Shown piece after piece: positions 25,365 through 32,814 of a stretch of 64,000 nt of DNA (positions are counted from its first letter, which is position 1; every line of letters begins with the position of its first letter). Source of the DNA: a virus. The notes under the pieces are model-generated. The model was not told where the DNA came from and did no database searches. It saw nothing but the letters and a program-made list of their open reading frames with translations. The stretch spans positions 1 through 64,000 of the IMG/VR virus record IMGVR_UViG_3300047310_000412; one strand, written 5' to 3'. Both the position numbers and the translations under genes were made by a program.

Positions 25365-25467
25365 GGTGTCCTCCCTCAAAAGGGCTGGCCGCGCCAAGGA
25401 TGTGGACCAGGGGAGGCGTCACAACCAAGGAGACGGGGGTCAGCAGCGCGGCCAGCAGGGGGACGAG

Positions 25468-25923
25468 CTATGCTGCCACAATCTCAGCCTTTGGCACAAG
25501 ACGGTAGAGCAGATTGGACGCCCAATAACCCGGAAAGGAATGGTCCATCGCCAGCCCGACATGGTGGATGCCGTCAAGCAGCGCGGCGGGATCGTCGTGC
25601 GGCCGTTGACGGCGGTCCAGATCACGGGCGATCGCCTTTATGCAGATCAGGACCAGCCCATAGACTTGTGTCTCGGTCAGACCGGTCGTCTGGTCGCCCA
25701 GCCAGTCAAAGAGGTCATTGGTGCGGGCCGATATCCCCAGCTTGCGCAGTTGCGCCAGAGGCGGCCGGATACGGCAAATTTCCTGTATGGCATCAGCGAC
25801 ATATTGCTGGGGTCGTGTCAAATTTCGCCCGTCGTCCTTGTCGGCTACGAGCAGGGCATCGAGTTGTCGGCGATCGACGGCATCCAGTTGCTGGATGACG
25901 GCGAGGATTTCTTCTGGTGTCAT
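25468..25923 (-). CDS. Hypothetical protein
   Basis: Encodes 151 residues. Mostly helical (MTPEEILAVIQQLDAVDRRQLDALL at the start), with a WASNLLYRLVPK tail. No family recognised. A possible promoter (TTGAAT, 16 bp, TATCAT) lies directly upstream. It is followed by the collagen-like gene, so a virion or assembly role is possible. Confidence 0.65.
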   Translation of the reverse strand: MTPEEILAVIQQLDAVDRRQLDALLVADKDDGRNLTRPQQYVADAIQEICRIRPPLAQLRKLGISARTNDLFDWLGDQTTGLTETQVYGLVLICIKAIARDLDRRQRPHDDPAALLDGIHHVGLAMDHSFPGYWASNLLYRLVPKAEIVAA

Positions 25924-25977
25924 AGCCGGATGATAGCCCTATTTTGTTGCAATTCAAAGGATATCCCGATGAACTAT

Positions 25978-26184
25978 CTATGTACCCTGTCGGTTCCAAG
26001 CCTCATAAGCTGCCACAGCCGCAGCAGCCTGCTTTAGCACCCAGAAGCGGACTGCTTGGCTGGCTCCATCCCATGTATGAGGATCATGCCTGTCTACGCC
26101 GTATTTACTCTCTTCGGCTAATCCCCAGTGGGTCATATAGATGGCGCGGGCTACTGCTTCGACACGTGTGTCACCAGTTTTCAT
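25978..26184 (-). CDS. Small hypothetical protein
   Basis: Encodes 68 residues from the ATG after AGAGGTG, giving MKTGDTRVEAVARAIYMTHWG; the frame is open for 87 more codons upstream, but those cross the structured region. The pattern VARAIYMTHWG with W-D-G-A-S near the middle resembles small phage proteins of the 'WEDASEETRDRYR' type seen in many alphaproteobacterial phages. Function unknown. Confidence 0.65.
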   Translation of the reverse strand: MKTGDTRVEAVARAIYMTHWGLAEESKYGVDRHDPHTWDGASQAVRFWVLKQAAAAVAAYEAWNRQGT

Positions 26185-26199
26185 TTCATCACCTCTAAG

Positions 26200-26882
26200 C
26201 AGGATGCTGTCCAACCCCAATTTGACGGTGGGTTCGGTCCGGGCAGACCACGCCCGTCCGAAAACGGGCGTGGTTAACTTTGACGGTTGGGACGCCATGG
26301 TTGACGATGGCTTAGCCCGCCTATCAATCTGATAGGCTCCGCAGGTCAGCGGTCTCGGATTACTGGGCCGCACGTCTCTGACTGTTTCGCACCGCAAGCC
26401 GTCAGCCATCCAAAGCTCGCGGAAGCTGCGTAGGCGTAATCCCACGCATCACATTCGGTCTGCTGGTAGCTACGATCATCGCCTCATCCACCGGCTGAGC
26501 TTCCTCAGCCGCGATCTAGGCTCCCGTGCCAGTGCTACCTATAGTCCTTGTTGCTTCGACCGCGACCGGGCTTGCTGCCAATGCCGCGATCCTGTTTGAT
26601 GCTTCTGAATGTCGAAGGCTTTTTGGCAAGCGACTGAACTCGGTCCTTCCAGACATCTTCTCGCTGCTCTTTGATGAGCTTCTGAAGTTCTTTCCGGCGG
26701 TTCGTCACAGCCAAGCCCCCGACAAAACTGCTGCCGATATCGGGTGTTGCAGGAGGGGCTGAGTTGCGGTATTAACCCGCATGGCAGTCCCGTCTGCCGC
26801 ACGCTGATGGGGACGGCAATCCCGCACAGCATCTCGGTTCTAAACCGAAAGGGACGCCCTCCGCAAGGGGGGCGTCTTTTTT
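26200..26882 (+). ncRNA. Candidate large structured RNA ending in an intrinsic terminator
   Basis: No plus-strand gene is convincing here, yet the region is packed with hairpins: CCAACC/GGTTGG enclosing a perfect 10-bp stem (26248-26273), GCCAT/ATGGC (26294-26311), an 8-bp stem with a 3-nt loop (26319-26337), GGTAGC/GCTACC enclosing an 8-bp stem with a CTTC loop (26465-26539), CTTCGAC/GTCGAAG (26554-26617), a nested AGCCCC-CTGC-CCGATATCGG-GCAG-GGGGCT element (26714-26760), then four short stems and the terminator with a GCAA loop. The left boundary is uncertain and no clear promoter was found. GOLLD- or ROOL-type phage RNAs are the closest known concept; I cannot confirm membership. Confidence 0.5.
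26853..26882 (+). terminator. Strong intrinsic terminator with GCAA loop
   Basis: GACGCCCTCC-GCAA-GGGGGGCGTC followed by six T. There is no plus-strand protein gene directly before it, so it most likely ends a non-coding transcript. Confidence 0.9.
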
Positions 26883-26888
26883 GTGCCT

Positions 26889-26898
26889 GGGGTATAAT
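26889..26898 (+). promoter_or_regulatory. GGGGTATAAT promoter-like motif
   Basis: Perfect TATAAT preceded by GGGG, six bases after the terminator T run and 26 bases before the next ATG. No -35 at 17 bp. Confidence 0.5.
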
Positions 26899-26923
26899 CT
26901 GAAGCCCATCACAGGGGGCCGTC

Positions 26924-27133
26924 ATGCGTGTCCTATGCACGATCGAAGAAACCGAATTAGAGAACGACGAAGGCCGCACGGTGGACGGTGTCGAGGCGAC
27001 GTGCAGCCGGTGCGAGCACACCACCGAGAGTTATGGCACCGATACCCCATCCCGGCGGCGCTGCCTTGTGCTGCTGCGCGAGGAATGCCCCATGGGGGAG
27101 CACAATTTCTACGTCGATGAGGAAGACGACTGA
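26924..27133 (+). CDS. Small Cys-containing hypothetical protein
   Basis: Encodes 69 residues with CSRC in the middle and additional Cys at 5, 47 and 55, so a small zinc site is likely (VEATCSRCEHTTESYGT). The tail is acidic. First gene of the large plus-strand block, with its own GGGGTATAAT motif; its stop overlaps the next start (TGATG). Confidence 0.6.
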   Translation: MRVLCTIEETELENDEGRTVDGVEATCSRCEHTTESYGTDTPSRRRCLVLLREECPMGEHNFYVDEEDD

Positions 27134-27456
27134 TGAACGAAGACTGGTTTGTCCGAGTTCAGGAGTTCGTTTGCCATGGCTGCGGCCGGTTCATGATCGC
27201 CTTTGGTGCGCTCGACATGGCGCATCCGATCTGCGGCGCGTGCATGACGCAGCCGGGCTGGACCATGTGGCCCGATCTGGTCCGCGCCTTTGATCCCGAG
27301 AACGATCGCGATCCGGCGGCGATCACCATGACCGTCAGCGAACTCGAATGCCGGGCCGAATTGGCTACCGCGCTCTTCGACTGGCTCGGCCAGAATGTCA
27401 AGATTGTCGAGGACTACCGGCCCCCCGAGGCGCTGGAGCAAAAATGGCTTCACTGA
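27133..27456 (+). CDS. Zinc-ribbon-like hypothetical protein
   Basis: Encodes 107 residues. CHGCG at 14-18 and CGACM near 33-37 form a C2C2 zinc ribbon in the N-terminal third; the rest is helical and acidic. Coupled to the upstream gene by overlapping stop and start. Function unknown. Confidence 0.6.
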   Translation: MNEDWFVRVQEFVCHGCGRFMIAFGALDMAHPICGACMTQPGWTMWPDLVRAFDPENDRDPAAITMTVSELECRAELATALFDWLGQNVKIVEDYRPPEALEQKWLH

Positions 27457-27557
27457 GTTGGATGAGTAGGATTGCCCCGCTAAAGCCCTAAGCCGGGTAT
27501 ACTAATAAGCACAAGGGGCTGGCCGAAAAAAAGATGCGATCGGAGTAAAGTTTCCGC

Positions 27558-27586
27558 TTGACTCCTGGCTTGCTATCCCCTATATG
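27558..27586 (+). promoter_or_regulatory. Class A promoter of the amidoligase gene
   Basis: TTGACT, 17 bp, TATATG. About twelve bases downstream of the -10 lies GGAAATTGTTTCC (27599-27611), the palindrome shared with three other promoters. Confidence 0.8.
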
Positions 27587-27598
27587 TACAGTGCGACG

Positions 27599-27611
27599 GG
27601 AAATTGTTTCC
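27599..27611. promoter_or_regulatory. GGAAA-N3-TTTCC palindrome, copy 1
   Basis: GGAAATTGTTTCC in the early transcribed leader. The other copies are at 31536, 42761 and 47677 and read GGAAATCGTTTCC. Could be an operator or a small leader hairpin. Confidence 0.6.
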
Positions 27612-27633
27612 GTTGCCAACAAGGGAGCCAGTC

Positions 27634-28962
27634 ATGGCTATGAATTGGCCACGGTGGATCAAGCGGGAATGGGCGCGGTGCGCCCTGGAGGCCGAGCTTT
27701 CGGGCGCGACCCTGCGGATCACGCCGTCCCCGCTTCGGGACCCGCTCTATAGCGACATCGACGCGGTATGGGCTTTCTACGTGTCGCGGGCGCGGGACGC
27801 CGGCCGGCAGGTGGAAATTGAACTGAACCCCTCCGACAGCGCTGCCTACAACATGGCGCGGGTCGTCTGGCTGGCTGGCGAATTGGCCAGCGACAGTCCG
27901 GTGATCAGCGGCTGGCGGTTGTCTTCGACACGGCGGCGGGCCTTCGACCGGTACAATTTCACATTGGTTCCGCTGGGGCGGACCGTGGGCTTGTCGGTGC
28001 GGGTGTCGCGGGCGGTTCACGGCGACGCGGCCTGGAACATCGTCCGGTCGAAATGGCTGGAGGCCCAGGTCGGGCATCTGGTGCTGAGCGGCGCATCGAG
28101 CGCGGCAGCGGCTCCTCGGACGCCAGCGGAAGCAGCGGTGACCGGGACAGTCGGACCGGCGGTGGTGCTGGATTGGACCAATCTCACCTACGGGATCGAG
28201 ATTGAATGCATCCGGCCCAGCAACGTGTCGATGGCCGAGTTCGCCCGGCAACTGACCGAGGCCGGTGTGCCGACCAACGCCGAGCACTACAACCATCACG
28301 TCCGGAACTACTGGAAGATCGTGACCGATGGTTCACTGAGCGACCGGAACGGCGTGGGCATGGAATTGGTCAGCCCCATCCTGCGGGGCACGGCCGATTT
28401 CGAGATGGTGCGGAAGGCCGCTGCGGTCCTCCACGGCGACGGGCCACGGGCGCTCTGCCGGATCAACAAGACGTGCGGTCTCCACGTTCACGTTGGTCTG
28501 CCTCGGCGGGAACACACACTGCCGATCAACGTGCTGCGGCTCTACCATCACTACGAGAACGTGATTGACGGCTTGATGCCGCCGTCACGGCGGGGCACGG
28601 CCAACAGCTACTGCCGGCCGACCACGTTCACGCCTCGGATGGCGGGCGCGACCACGCTCGAAACGCTGCGGTCGAGCTACGGCTACGACAGATACCGGAA
28701 GGTAAATCTGGAGTCGATCTGGCGGCACGGCACGGTCGAGTTCCGGCAGCATGCCGGGACGATCGAGGCCGACAAAATCATCTCTTGGGCCACATTGGTT
28801 CTCAAGATGATGGCAATCGCCAACAGCGCACCGCCGCTGCCTGAGGGGCCAGCCACGCTGGAAGGCCTCCTGGCCCTGACCGGCGCTGACGAGGCCGCGA
28901 CATCCTTCTGGATGCAGCGGCAGAGCCAGATGGCTCCAGCCAGCATGGCGGCAGCAGCCTAG
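27634..28962 (+). CDS. Amidoligase-family protein (Amidoligase_2-like)
   Basis: Encodes 442 residues from the ATG after AAGGGAGCC. Residues 1-160 are a domain I do not recognise. From about 188 the amidoligase core begins: YGIEIECI (metal/ATP-binding Glu pair), then W-K-I-V-T-D-G-S-L near 230, GMELVSPIL, CGLHVHVGL near 287-295 and VEFRQHAGT near 370-378. This family is related to glutamine synthetase and GCS2 and joins amino or carboxyl groups at the cost of ATP. The GGCT-like gene at 31574 may act on gamma-glutamyl products. Both share the same promoter plus palindrome. Substrate unknown. Confidence 0.82.
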   Translation: MAMNWPRWIKREWARCALEAELSGATLRITPSPLRDPLYSDIDAVWAFYVSRARDAGRQVEIELNPSDSAAYNMARVVWLAGELASDSPVISGWRLSSTRRRAFDRYNFTLVPLGRTVGLSVRVSRAVHGDAAWNIVRSKWLEAQVGHLVLSGASSAAAAPRTPAEAAVTGTVGPAVVLDWTNLTYGIEIECIRPSNVSMAEFARQLTEAGVPTNAEHYNHHVRNYWKIVTDGSLSDRNGVGMELVSPILRGTADFEMVRKAAAVLHGDGPRALCRINKTCGLHVHVGLPRREHTLPINVLRLYHHYENVIDGLMPPSRRGTANSYCRPTTFTPRMAGATTLETLRSSYGYDRYRKVNLESIWRHGTVEFRQHAGTIEADKIISWATLVLKMMAIANSAPPLPEGPATLEGLLALTGADEAATSFWMQRQSQMAPASMAAAA

Positions 28963-29020
28963 ACCACCACCACCGGGCGACGGGATGTCCCGTCGCCCCT
29001 TTTGCAAGCGGAGCAGTACC

Positions 29021-29278
29021 ATGATCCACACCAATGACGGCCAGACACTGCGTGCGACCGAGCCTGAGGCGATCGTCGCGGAGCTAAACGATCTGAGCTT
29101 TTCGCCCGAGAAGACACCGGGAAAGTTCATGACCGAGAGCGCGGGGCGCATCCTCGCCTTCTCGGGGCAGAAAGTCCGCACCGACAGCGCCGAGAACTAC
29201 GTCAGCGATCTGTTCGATTACGGCTTTCTCAGCACCGAGGAAGAGCCGGAACGGCATCATCGCCGCCAGCGCCGCTAG
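29021..29278 (+). CDS. Hypothetical protein after amidoligase
   Basis: Encodes 85 residues from the ATG after GCGGAGCAG, giving MIHTNDGQTLRA. The sequence has an ordered globular look (TEPEAIVAELNDLSFSPEK; FMTESAGRILAF) ending in a basic His/Arg tail. Lies 58 bases after the amidoligase and could be a substrate or helper protein; that is position-based inference. Confidence 0.6.
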   Translation: MIHTNDGQTLRATEPEAIVAELNDLSFSPEKTPGKFMTESAGRILAFSGQKVRTDSAENYVSDLFDYGFLSTEEEPERHHRRQRR

Positions 29279-29285
29279 GAAGCTC

Positions 29286-29441
29286 GTGGAGCGCAGGAAG
29301 GGCTTGGCTGGTGTCATACCACCGGACCGGGCCTTTCCGCGCATCCTGGGCCAGCCTAGAGGCCCGGCCGGCGGCGATCGGGGCCGAGGTATATCAATCT
29401 GCACAACGGAGAGGAGCAATGCTAGAAACCAACGGCTATAA
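29286..29441 (+). CDS. Possible GTG-initiated 51-residue protein
   Basis: A GTG with AGGAAG upstream opens a frame that reads ERRKGLAGVIPPDRAFPRIL and continues through Gly/Arg/Pro-rich sequence, overlapping the next gene start by 23 bases. It fills an otherwise empty 140-bp gap. The composition is plausible but basic; it could be chance. Confidence 0.3.
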   Translation: MERRKGLAGVIPPDRAFPRILGQPRGPAGGDRGRGISICTTERSNARNQRL

Positions 29442-30429
29442 CCTCAGTAGCCAACAACGCGCCGTCATCGATTACATGCGTAGCGTCTACCAGATCGATG
29501 ACATCAAAGTGCGGGCGGGAGGCAAGCATCTGCACGTCGAATATGTCTACGCGGGGCGCAGGCACAAAGATACGTTCCCGCGAGGCAGAGGCCTCGATCC
29601 CAACTGGGTCGATACCAGAAAGCACGATCTGCGCAAGGAGCTTGGCTCACCACCGGCCGATCCGCCGCAACCAACCAAGAGGAAACTCGATGATATGACA
29701 CAGGAAGTCCAAGCAAGGGCCGATCTGCTAGGCAGCACCGCTGCCGGTGCGGTGATCCATCCCAAGGCAAAGGCGACGATCGCCACCGGTAAGACCGCAA
29801 CCGCGCCGCCCCCGGTGCCGCACCAGCATTACGGCTGCACCATCGGGACACTCAAGAACTCGACCAACATCGCGTTTTATCTGGGCCTTGAACTATACGC
29901 GGCGATGGAACTGCAATTTGGCAAGGGACGGCGCTACGTCTTCTCGTACCACCATCCCAATACGTGGACCGCCCGCCCGAGCCGTGACGCGGGCCAGATA
30001 ATCGATCCGGCCAATCACCGGCTGCGCTGTGCCGGTGCCGAGGCGATCAAGCGTCTGGGCATGTTCGCCTCAACCAAGGCCGAGGCGATCATCCACCACA
30101 ACCGCGTCGAGTTCCGGATGATGCTGCCGGTCTCTACGACGTTTGAAGCGGAACCGGCAATTGCCATGCCGGCCACGGCAATTGCCACGCCGCCGCGTGC
30201 AGAAGTTGGTGCCCCCGTCGCCCCGATCGCCATCGTGATGAGCGAACCGAGGCCGATCAGGGCAGCGCCACCGCCGCCGCCGGCCGATCCGCGCGAGCGG
30301 CTGCGGCATGTGCTGCGGCTGATCCGGCAGATCGAGGAGGAGGGCGTCTACCGGCTGATCCCCAACGACAGCATAGGCAACAGCAACGGCTGGCGCTGGC
30401 GGGCAACCGATATCGGGCTGGAGGATTAA
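29419..30429 (+). CDS. Hypothetical protein with Pro-rich linker
   Basis: Encodes 336 residues from the ATG after GAGAGGAGC. Residues 1-75 form a basic N-domain (QRAVIDYMRSVYQIDDIKV), residues about 145-240 a second globular domain (TIGTLKNSTNIAFYLGLEL to FRMMLP), then a Pro/Ala-rich linker and a helical tail ending in RLRHVLRLIRQIEEEGVYRL. No family recognised. Confidence 0.65.
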   Translation: MLETNGYNLSSQQRAVIDYMRSVYQIDDIKVRAGGKHLHVEYVYAGRRHKDTFPRGRGLDPNWVDTRKHDLRKELGSPPADPPQPTKRKLDDMTQEVQARADLLGSTAAGAVIHPKAKATIATGKTATAPPPVPHQHYGCTIGTLKNSTNIAFYLGLELYAAMELQFGKGRRYVFSYHHPNTWTARPSRDAGQIIDPANHRLRCAGAEAIKRLGMFASTKAEAIIHHNRVEFRMMLPVSTTFEAEPAIAMPATAIATPPRAEVGAPVAPIAIVMSEPRPIRAAPPPPPADPRERLRHVLRLIRQIEEEGVYRLIPNDSIGNSNGWRWRATDIGLED

Positions 30430-30430
30430 A

Positions 30431-30607
30431 ATGAGCGTCATCATCGAGACCTGCCCAAAATGTGGCGCGCAGGGTTTTGCCTTCATCTGTTCAGAACCGG
30501 GATGTCCGGTTAACGGAGGGGCTGCTTATGGGCCAGAGCCGCCACCGGATGAACCAGCCGAGCCGTGCATCATCCCGCCCGGTGAGCCGCTTCGTTTCCG
30601 CGAATAA
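30431..30607 (+). CDS. Zinc-knuckle microprotein
   Basis: Encodes 58 residues. The N-terminus reads TCPKCGAQGFAFICSEPGCP, four cysteines in a C-x2-C...C-x4-C pattern that should bind zinc; the tail is Pro/Glu-rich. Starts one base after the stop of the previous gene. Confidence 0.55.
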   Translation: MSVIIETCPKCGAQGFAFICSEPGCPVNGGAAYGPEPPPDEPAEPCIIPPGEPLRFRE

Positions 30608-30619
30608 CCCACTGGTAAA

Positions 30620-30642
30620 GATTTCCCCCTACGGGGGAAATC
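30620..30642. promoter_or_regulatory. Perfect 10-bp inverted repeat
   Basis: GATTTCCCCC-TAC-GGGGGAAATC, 20 bases before the next ATG, with no T run after it. It shares GGGAAATC with the promoter palindromes. It may be an operator or a leader hairpin that controls translation of the next gene. Confidence 0.5.
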
Positions 30643-30661
30643 CGAGCCGGGGAAGAACCCA

Positions 30662-30916
30662 ATGCCGATCGTCTGGGCGCAAGCCCCATCCTCCTACACC
30701 GACAGCACGTCGGGTTACGGCGACATCCTCCGCTACGTCAGCCGCTACGGCCGCCTCGACACCTACGACCTCCTTCTGTCGAACTTCGAAAACGTCAATT
30801 ACACCACCGATCCCGAGCGGCGCGAAGGCTGGCTCGACCGGCACGCTGCCGCTACCAAGCGACGGCAGAAAAAGCGAGTATTTTTCCGCCGCCATCCCTT
30901 GACACATAGGCCATAA
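30662..30916 (+). CDS. Small basic hypothetical protein
   Basis: Encodes 84 residues. Tyr- and Ser-rich first half (SYTDSTSGYGDILRYVSRYG) and a very basic C-terminus (KRRQKKRVFFRRH), which suggests nucleic-acid binding. It follows a perfect hairpin, and its 3' end overlaps the next promoter. Confidence 0.55.
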   Translation: MPIVWAQAPSSYTDSTSGYGDILRYVSRYGRLDTYDLLLSNFENVNYTTDPERREGWLDRHAAATKRRQKKRVFFRRHPLTHRP

Positions 30917-30927
30917 CTCCCTATATA
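30899..30927 (+). promoter_or_regulatory. Class A promoter
   Basis: TTGACA, 17 bp ending in CCC, TATATA followed by AAGCGAAGGGAG. It overlaps the end of the upstream gene. Confidence 0.8.
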
Positions 30928-30948
30928 TAAAGCGAAGGGAGATTGGTC

Positions 30949-31056
30949 ATGATGATCGCTGGTGCAATGCTTCTGATCGCTGCGGCCCTCTATTTCATGT
31001 CCTGCCTGGAGGCCGGTGAGCCTCACCAATATCAAGCTATCCAAGCGGAGTATTGA
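30949..31056 (+). CDS. Single-span membrane microprotein
   Basis: Encodes 35 residues: a hydrophobic helix (MMIAGAMLLIAAALYFMSC) and a polar tail. It stands behind a class A promoter and GAAGGGAG. Function unknown. Confidence 0.55.
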   Translation: MMIAGAMLLIAAALYFMSCLEAGEPHQYQAIQAEY

Positions 31057-31058
31057 TC

Positions 31059-31295
31059 ATGAGCAAGAAAGCTATCGCTCTCGAAATTCTCGCGGCGGGC
31101 GGCTATTTCCGGAAGGCTCTGGAAAGCAGCTACTACGGTGGCGAGAAGTTCGCAACGCGGCTCTACCGGCCCGGCCGGATTGCCGTCAAGGGGATTGGCA
31201 TCAAGACGCTTTGGGCGCTTGAGGCCGAGGGCTTGCTGAAAAAGCGGTCCTGCCCGAAAAGCTCCACGTGGGGCGAGGAATGGGAGCTAGCGTAA
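31059..31295 (+). CDS. Small hypothetical protein
   Basis: Encodes 78 residues from the ATG after GCGGAG, giving MSKKAIALEIL. The pattern RIAVKGIGIKTLWALEAEGLLKKRSC resembles a winged-helix DNA-binding unit (recognition helix plus wing), but the evidence is weak. Its stop overlaps the next ATG (TAATG). Confidence 0.6.
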   Translation: MSKKAIALEILAAGGYFRKALESSYYGGEKFATRLYRPGRIAVKGIGIKTLWALEAEGLLKKRSCPKSSTWGEEWELA

Positions 31296-31510
31296 TGGCT
31301 TGGAACCAAAGCTCTGCCTTCCCATCCGAGCGGCTGCGGAAGCGGGACGCCCGGTGGGATGAACGGGGACTGGCCTACTGGCAGCAGAAGCTGACCGAGA
31401 CCGAGGCCAAGTTCATGGCTGCGCGGGCGTCTGCATCCCAGGCAAGACGGGCAATGCAACGGTTTGAAGAGGCGAAATACGCCGTCTGGACGCTTGAACA
31501 ATCACGGTAA
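31295..31510 (+). CDS. Small coiled-coil protein
   Basis: Encodes 71 residues. From residue 25 on it is one charged helix (QKLTETEAKFMAARASASQA, then RRAMQRFEEAKYAVWTLEQ). Translationally coupled to the previous gene; the next promoter overlaps its 3' end. Confidence 0.6.
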   Translation: MAWNQSSAFPSERLRKRDARWDERGLAYWQQKLTETEAKFMAARASASQARRAMQRFEEAKYAVWTLEQSR

Positions 31511-31522
31511 AGGCGTTATATG
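31494..31522 (+). promoter_or_regulatory. Class A promoter of the GGCT-like gene
   Basis: TTGAAC, 17 bp, TATATG followed by TAAAGCGG, then the palindrome GGAAATCGTTTCC at 31536-31548. Confidence 0.75.
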
Positions 31523-31535
31523 TAAAGCGGACGCG

Positions 31536-31548
31536 GGAAATCGTTTCC
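31536..31548. promoter_or_regulatory. GGAAA-N3-TTTCC palindrome, copy 2
   Basis: GGAAATCGTTTCC, 13 bases after the -10 box, same relative place as the copies at 27599, 42761 and 47677. Confidence 0.65.
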
Positions 31549-31573
31549 GGTCCCAAAAGCGGGAGATAAAACC

Positions 31574-32500
31574 GTGGCAGCACCAACCAAATTATATTGG
31601 GCTTATGGCTCAAATCTCAACATGCAGCAGATGATCCGGCGGTGTCCGGCGGCGGTGCCGCTTGAGGCGCTGGTCGTGCAAAATCTCATCCTGCGGTTCC
31701 GGGGCGTCGCTGATGTCGCGTATCGGACGGGAGCCTATTGCGAAGGCGCGCTCTGGGCGATCACGCAGGAATGCGAGAAGGAACTCGATATCTATGAGGG
31801 CGTCGGCAACGGCAATTACGGTCTGTATCGGAAATGTTACTTCGACTACACCGATCCCGACAGCGGGATGGCGCACAAGGTTCTCTATTACAAGATGAAC
31901 CGGCACGGCATCATGCCGCCGAGCGAGGGCTATCTCGACTGCATTGTCGAGGGCTACGCCGATTTCGGCATCGATACCGGCCGGCTGCTGCGGGCGCTGG
32001 AACATTCCTGGCGGAAGAAGGATTTGAGCGGCTTTATGTCCCAGCGGTGGCATAAGGCGGGCAAGCCCAAGATGGCGCGGCCCGAGCGGATCGCCACGAT
32101 CTACGGTGAAGCCGACGAAGCCGACGAGGAGGACAACGGCAACATCGCCGCGCTCCGGACCGAACTCGCGCCCGAGGAACTGCCCGATTTGCCGCCGCCG
32201 GCCAAGCAGAAGATCAAGCGGCAACCGGTGAAGCTCAACGGCCGGGAAATCGGCGTGATCAAGCGGCGGGTCTCGGATGAGCCGCTGCCGGATGTCTGCT
32301 TGCGGATCGATCCGGACAATGGCAACCACTGTCGGGCGGTCACGCTCAGCGAGAAGGCCGAGGATTACTTCGCCGACAACATCAAGGCGGCGAAGCTCGC
32401 CAGCGAGTGGCTCTTCCGGTTCTCGACGCACGTGGTCGCCGGCCTCCTGCAAAAGAAGGGGCTGACCGTCGCCATCCTTGAAAAGCTGAAAAAGTCATGA
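31574..32500 (+). CDS. Gamma-glutamylcyclotransferase-like (GGCT/AIG2) protein with C-terminal extension
   Basis: Encodes 308 residues from a GTG after GCGGGAG. YGSN at 11-14 is the nucleotide-loop-like signature of the GGCT fold; LRFRGVADV, GALWAIT and LDIYEG follow in the family order, so residues 1-120 are the catalytic domain. About 190 further residues form an acidic linker and a helical C-domain not expected in this family. GGCT enzymes release 5-oxoproline from gamma-glutamyl amines or peptides. Amidoligases and GGCT-like proteins are known to co-occur; here both share the same promoter and palindrome. Confidence 0.8.
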   Translation: MAAPTKLYWAYGSNLNMQQMIRRCPAAVPLEALVVQNLILRFRGVADVAYRTGAYCEGALWAITQECEKELDIYEGVGNGNYGLYRKCYFDYTDPDSGMAHKVLYYKMNRHGIMPPSEGYLDCIVEGYADFGIDTGRLLRALEHSWRKKDLSGFMSQRWHKAGKPKMARPERIATIYGEADEADEEDNGNIAALRTELAPEELPDLPPPAKQKIKRQPVKLNGREIGVIKRRVSDEPLPDVCLRIDPDNGNHCRAVTLSEKAEDYFADNIKAAKLASEWLFRFSTHVVAGLLQKKGLTVAILEKLKKS

Positions 32501-32814
32501 GATGCCAGACGTGCCAGGGCGACGGTAAACGCCTTAACCCGGGATTGATGGTCACCGTTTACGACGACGATCGTATCGATGTCCACAATCCCTGCTTTCT
32601 GCCGGTGATGGTCGAATGCCCCGAATGCCGGGGCAGCGGCGAAGCCAATGGCGTGGTGCCGTCACAGCGGATGAAGCTGACGATCGAGGATGTCGATGGC
32701 ATGATCAGCGAAATCTGGCAGTACCAGCCGCTACTCAACGCCAAGCGCCGCGCCTTGCTCAACCGGCTCTACCGTGTGCGCCATAATCTCGAAATCATGC
32801 GGGGGGCGACATGA
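32497..32814 (+). CDS. DnaJ-type zinc-knuckle protein
   Basis: Encodes 105 residues. CQTCQGDG at 3-10 and CPECRGSG near 41-48 are two CxxCxGxG repeats, the DnaJ central-domain motif, separated by a short beta segment; the rest is a helical tail. It starts within the stop of the GGCT-like gene (ATGA), so the two may act together. Confidence 0.7.
   Translation: MRCQTCQGDGKRLNPGLMVTVYDDDRIDVHNPCFLPVMVECPECRGSGEANGVVPSQRMKLTIEDVDGMISEIWQYQPLLNAKRRALLNRLYRVRHNLEIMRGAT

Noticed and set aside
24318-25898. Long plus-strand open frame of 526 codons
   Set aside because: It is the antisense shadow of the collagen-like gene and its neighbour; composition is Arg/Pro/Asp-rich without domain features, while the minus strand has clear Gly-X-Y repeats and a good ribosome site.
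26535-26708. Minus-strand GTG frame of 57 residues (TNRRKELQKLIKEQREDVW and on), and a second short frame at about 26402-26500
   Set aside because: The first reads surprisingly like protein, but it has only a GTG without good ribosome site, sits inside a region full of strong hairpins and ahead of a plus-strand terminator. I kept the structured RNA reading; if homologues show protein conservation, this should be reversed.
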